Of a DNA stretch of 64,000 nt, positions 61,166 to 64,000 are shown one piece after another. Origin of the DNA: Thalassotalea insulae. Lineage in GTDB: Bacteria; Pseudomonadota; Gammaproteobacteria; Enterobacterales; Alteromonadaceae. The stretch's first letter is position 1, and each line of letters starts with the position of its first letter. Where the stretch lies: assembly GCF_030161395.1 (NCBI RefSeq), contig NZ_BSST01000001.1, positions 3,720,001 through 3,784,000 on the forward strand, given 5' to 3'. Under the pieces are notes generated by a model. That model worked only from the letters and a program-made list of their open reading frames with translations, searched no databases and was not told the DNA's origin. The position numbers were made by a program, and so were the translations under genes.

Positions 61166-61183
61166 GTTCAGTCTTGATTCAGT
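61166..61183 (+). promoter_or_regulatory. TTCAG direct-repeat box before the DUF3300 gene
   Basis: GTTCAGTCTTGATTCAGT has TTCAG at 61167 and 61178, period 11. A TAATAT candidate -10 at 61194 lies 11 bases further. It is about 48 bases before the DUF3300 start. Confidence 0.6.
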
Positions 61184-61230
61184 TTACTTCTATTAATATC
61201 ACAGTCATAGCTGACAAAGAGGTGACTAAG

Positions 61231-62664
61231 ATGATAATAACACGTAATGATAAAGCCGCTTTACCGATACTGGCGCTAATGTTTTCAGCCTTGTTTTACA
61301 CTAATTCTTCGGCCGTTGCCGGTACCCGTATAGATACCAATACAACCGAGCAAGAGCATCAGCAAGAAGTGCTGTTTAGTCAAGGAGAACTGGCACAAAT
61401 GTTAGCGCCTGTTGCCTTGTATCCCGACACGTTATTAACCCATATTTTAATTGCAGCAACTTATCCGCTGGAAGTCGTTGAAGCGGACCGCTTTGTTAAA
61501 AAACATCAGGGACTGAGTGAGCATACATTACTTGCTCAAGCCGAAGATATAGATTGGGATCCCAGTGTTAAGGCCTTATTGGCTTTTCCGCGGATATTGG
61601 CAAATCTAAGTGAAGACCTAGCGTGGATGCAGAAACTCGGCGATGCGTTTTTACAGGATGAAGCGCAAGTATTAGCCAGTATCCAAACGTTAAGAGCGCA
61701 AGCGGATCAGGCGGGAAACTTAGCACAAATGGATAATGTGCAAGTCGTGCGTGAAAAACAAACCATTATTATCGAGCCAGCAAAGCCTGAAGTGGTTTAT
61801 GTACCTTATTATGATACTCGAGTCGTTTATGGTAACTGGCACTGGTCGCACTATCCGCCCGTATATTGGCATCGTCCTGTGTCATTTCATTACTATCATG
61901 GGCCATTTTATTATCACTCAGGTGTTGATATTGCCTTTGATTTTTTCTTTAGTGCTTTTCACTGGCATAATCATCATGTGGTACGTCACCATCATAAAAA
62001 GCGTTATTACCACTCAAATCGCCGTATAGCGACTAGTCATCATGCAAAACGATGGCATCATGAACCAAAACATCGTAGAGGTATCGCTTATCGCAGCAAT
62101 AAAGTGAAGCATCGTTATGTTAGTCATCACCCTAGTAAAACTCAAACATCGATTGAGCGACAACGCATCAATGCAAAACCAGCAGCCAAACATTATCGGG
62201 CTAATAACGCAAGATCCGCCAGTAATAAGCATGACAAAGTGAAGCAAAAGCTTACGTTAAATCGTGCCATTAAAGTCAATCCAGTGGATCATTCTCGGGT
62301 AAAATTAACCAGCAAAGCAAGGGAAAAGCAACGTTTTGTAAAGCCTGAAAAGAGTAAGCAAACCGCACAGTTTATTTCCAGAAAGCAGCGAATATCAGAA
62401 AAAGCCCATACTGGCAAAGTAAAGACTCAGCGCCAGTGGCAACAACAGTCGACTGGTAAGTCGTTTACACCTCAGCATAAACAGCGTTCAGATAATAAAG
62501 TAAAAAGCTATGCTCGGGCTGATAAAAGTTTTACCAGAAAAAATAGCACACAATCTGGTAACCGTCGTGCTCAGGGAGGTCACTCAAGCAAGCAATATGC
62601 ACGAGTGACAAAACACAGCGTTAGCAAACACAAGTCGAAACCTCGACATAAAAGCAATAATTAG
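61231..62664 (+). CDS. DUF3300 family secreted protein with His-rich and basic C-terminal region
   Basis: About 477 residues. An N-terminal hydrophobic signal-like segment (ALPILALMFSALFYTNSSAVAG) is followed by the DUF3300 domain (about 50-200), with FSQGELAQMLAPVALYPDTLLTHILIAATYPLEVVEA and EDIDWDPSVKALLAFPRIL. The rest is unusual: Tyr/His/Pro-rich repeats (VVYGNWHWSHYPPVYWHRP, HWHNHHVVRHHHKKRYYH) and then a long Lys/Arg/Ser/Thr/Gln-rich tail, very basic. This could bind metal or nucleic acid, lipid or cell wall. AGAGGTG precedes the ATG at 61231. A regulator-type box is upstream. Confidence 0.85.
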   Translation: MIITRNDKAALPILALMFSALFYTNSSAVAGTRIDTNTTEQEHQQEVLFSQGELAQMLAPVALYPDTLLTHILIAATYPLEVVEADRFVKKHQGLSEHTLLAQAEDIDWDPSVKALLAFPRILANLSEDLAWMQKLGDAFLQDEAQVLASIQTLRAQADQAGNLAQMDNVQVVREKQTIIIEPAKPEVVYVPYYDTRVVYGNWHWSHYPPVYWHRPVSFHYYHGPFYYHSGVDIAFDFFFSAFHWHNHHVVRHHHKKRYYHSNRRIATSHHAKRWHHEPKHRRGIAYRSNKVKHRYVSHHPSKTQTSIERQRINAKPAAKHYRANNARSASNKHDKVKQKLTLNRAIKVNPVDHSRVKLTSKAREKQRFVKPEKSKQTAQFISRKQRISEKAHTGKVKTQRQWQQQSTGKSFTPQHKQRSDNKVKSYARADKSFTRKNSTQSGNRRAQGGHSSKQYARVTKHSVSKHKSKPRHKSNN

Positions 62665-62724
62665 TAACAGTTTGTTGAGCTGTGATACTAGGAGGAATGA
62701 GTTAGAGTACTTCTGGGAGCAAGT

Positions 62725-62764
62725 AAAAAGCCGTAATAAGAATTTGCTTATTACGGCTTTTTTA
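62725..62764. terminator. Bidirectional terminator between DUF3300 and M28 peptidase genes
   Basis: AAAAAGCCGTAATAAG and CTTATTACGGCTTTTT form a long perfect stem with an AATTTG loop, with A- and T-tracts for both convergent genes. Confidence 0.92.
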
Positions 62765-62785
62765 TTTGATATAATCAGTTAACAA

Positions 62786-64000
62786 TTAATAAATTTTTCC
62801 GTGTCCTTTAACATTATTAACATCAACCCGAGACGGCGTGATTTTACCGTCAACTAAACCTTGTGTAGCAACAGCTAAGTGCTCTATAACCTGATGCATA
62901 GAGGTGAGGTTTAAACTGGCTAAATCATCAGATGTTTGATGATAATGCTGATCTTTATCTAATTGGGTACTGCTAAAGCTATGTGCAGGTACTCCCAAAC
63001 GTGCCAGAGTAGCGTTATCTGAACGGTAAAATAGATTTTGCTCAGGGTAAGGGTCCTGATAAACCACAGGCTCTTGGCTATTTAATCCTTGGTTCAGTAA
63101 CAGACCAAGATTTGAGCGGTCCATGCCAGTCATCCAGACTTTTCCCGGACCAAATTTTGAAGGCTTACCGATCATTTCAATATTGATCATAGCAATGACA
63201 TCATCAGGATTAAGCTGTTGGGAAAAATATTTAGAACCAAAGCCGCCAATTTCTTCTGCGGTAAAAGCGCTAAACATTAATGAACGATTATTATTTCCTG
63301 CTTTAGCGAAGTACTGTGCTAAATTGATAATGGCGGTTGTACCTGATGCGTCGTCATCTGCGCCATTATATATATTGTCTTCACTATCTGATGGCGTCGC
63401 ACCTAAATGATCATAATGGGCAGAATAAAGTACTATTTCGTTTGTTTGTTGCTGTCCGGGTAATACACCTACGACATTGGTTAAGCGCTGCTCAGTTATT
63501 GTAGTAGTTGCGCTTATATCAATATCTTTTACTGTCTCTTGCTCAGTTAACACTATCACGATTGCGCCTTGATGCTCGATGGCCAGTTTGTTTAACCCTC
63601 TAGAGAAATAACCGCGATAGCCGTTAAATAACTTTGCATGTGCTGGATTGACTAATACTAAATGTTGACCACCTTGCTGATTGATTTCCCCCAACACCTG
63701 ACGCATATTGTCCGCTTGACCGACAGTATGTGTGGTAAAATCTTTGGCACTTTGCCAGTGCAATTTCGCCATGGTACTTGCCATAGCAAGGTTTTTATCG
63801 GCTATTTCTTTGCCGTTTAATGACACAGATAATGTGACTGGAGCAATTTGACTAATAGTAAAAGACTGTTTGAAATCTTTATTGCCCGCCATAGGTACCA
63901 AACCTATTTCTTTAAACCGATTACTAATGTAGTCAGCGGCTTTATCAATGTCTTGAGTAAAGCTCGCCCGGCCGTTTAAATCATCGCTTGCCAAATAACT
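62786..64000 (-). CDS. M28 family zinc peptidase (5' end outside window)
   Basis: The frame runs open to the right edge, so the N-terminus (signal peptide) lies beyond the window; about 404 residues are visible. It begins SYLASDDLNGRASFTQDIDKAADYISNRFKEIGLVP. The M28 zinc-ligand motifs are SAHYDHLG, YNGADDDASGT, FTAEEIGGFGS, INIEMIG and the late HQTSDD. A PA-like insert region lies between about residues 75 and 180. A secreted aminopeptidase or similar is likely. The right-edge TTG is not a real start. Confidence 0.9.
   Translation of the reverse strand, partial: SYLASDDLNGRASFTQDIDKAADYISNRFKEIGLVPMAGNKDFKQSFTISQIAPVTLSVSLNGKEIADKNLAMASTMAKLHWQSAKDFTTHTVGQADNMRQVLGEINQQGGQHLVLVNPAHAKLFNGYRGYFSRGLNKLAIEHQGAIVIVLTEQETVKDIDISATTTITEQRLTNVVGVLPGQQQTNEIVLYSAHYDHLGATPSDSEDNIYNGADDDASGTTAIINLAQYFAKAGNNNRSLMFSAFTAEEIGGFGSKYFSQQLNPDDVIAMINIEMIGKPSKFGPGKVWMTGMDRSNLGLLLNQGLNSQEPVVYQDPYPEQNLFYRSDNATLARLGVPAHSFSSTQLDKDQHYHQTSDDLASLNLTSMHQVIEHLAVATQGLVDGKITPSRVDVNNVKGHGKIY

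Overview
The window is ordinary chromosome from a marine gammaproteobacterium, most likely Alteromonadales of the Colwelliaceae type (Colwellia/Thalassotalea). The evidence is AT-rich DNA, gene blocks shared with E. coli, Vibrio and Shewanella, an NAD-type isocitrate dehydrogenase, DUF3192 proteins and a GlyGly-CTERM protein. I see no transposase, integrase, phage gene, rRNA or CRISPR array. There is one tRNA, tRNA-Leu(GAG). Genes cut by the window edges are sirB1 (left) and an M28 peptidase (right).

Layout: 0-3 kb, sirB1, a DUF819 membrane protein and kdsA. 3-7 kb, a small secreted protein, then gcvA, an alpha/beta hydrolase, ygdD and rlmM. 7-14 kb, NAD isocitrate dehydrogenase, a DUF3192 protein, xni-ppnN, a GGDEF protein, and queF divergent from syd. 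14-22 kb, a KfrA-like protein gene bracketed by an inverted repeat, a second DUF3192 protein, then yhbY divergent from rlmE-ftsH-folP-glmM-tpiA-secG-tRNA-Leu. 22-26 kb, an Lrp/AsnC regulator divergent from kbl-tdh (threonine degradation), then a dicarboxylate/amino-acid symporter. 26-35 kb, an Ig-like lipoprotein, an arginase-family enzyme, topA, an RRF-like protein and an SDR. 34-42.6 kb, an AraC regulator with azlCD, a secreted M18 peptidase, a 49-bp tandem repeat, a PlsC-type acyltransferase, a GNAT enzyme, hpf, arfB, and hxlR-nudC behind a double palindrome. 42.7-51.5 kb, an EamA transporter, a GNAT enzyme, the fur/fldA/ybfE/DUF2788 block, ybfF divergent from seqA-pgm, a GGDEF-like protein with a broken active site, and astE. 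51.7-55.5 kb, branched-chain 2-oxoacid dehydrogenase E1alpha, E1beta and E2. 55.5-64 kb, a PepSY membrane protein, a hydrolase, a four-helix membrane protein, a GlyGly-CTERM protein, a PepSY protein with a PhoP/PhoQ-like two-component system, a DUF3300 protein and an M28 peptidase.

The most interesting signal is in the last region. A direct repeat of TTCAG half-sites with an exact 11-bp period lies upstream of three transcription units around the PhoPQ-like genes: the GlyGly-CTERM protein, the PepSY-regulator-kinase operon, and the DUF3300 gene. Each copy sits about 10-13 bp upstream of a plausible -10 element, the usual geometry for an OmpR/PhoP-family activator. This suggests a compact, self-contained cell-surface regulon. 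Other signals worth checking are the tandem palindromes before hxlR-nudC, the 13-bp inverted repeat around the KfrA-like gene, the 49-bp repeat, an 18-bp perfect palindrome before the DUF2788-ybfE-fldA block, and a possible attenuator before the EamA gene.

Starts were chosen by Shine-Dalgarno spacing and by the family N-terminus, so several differ from the longest open frame. All family assignments come from reading the sequence. No database search was run.
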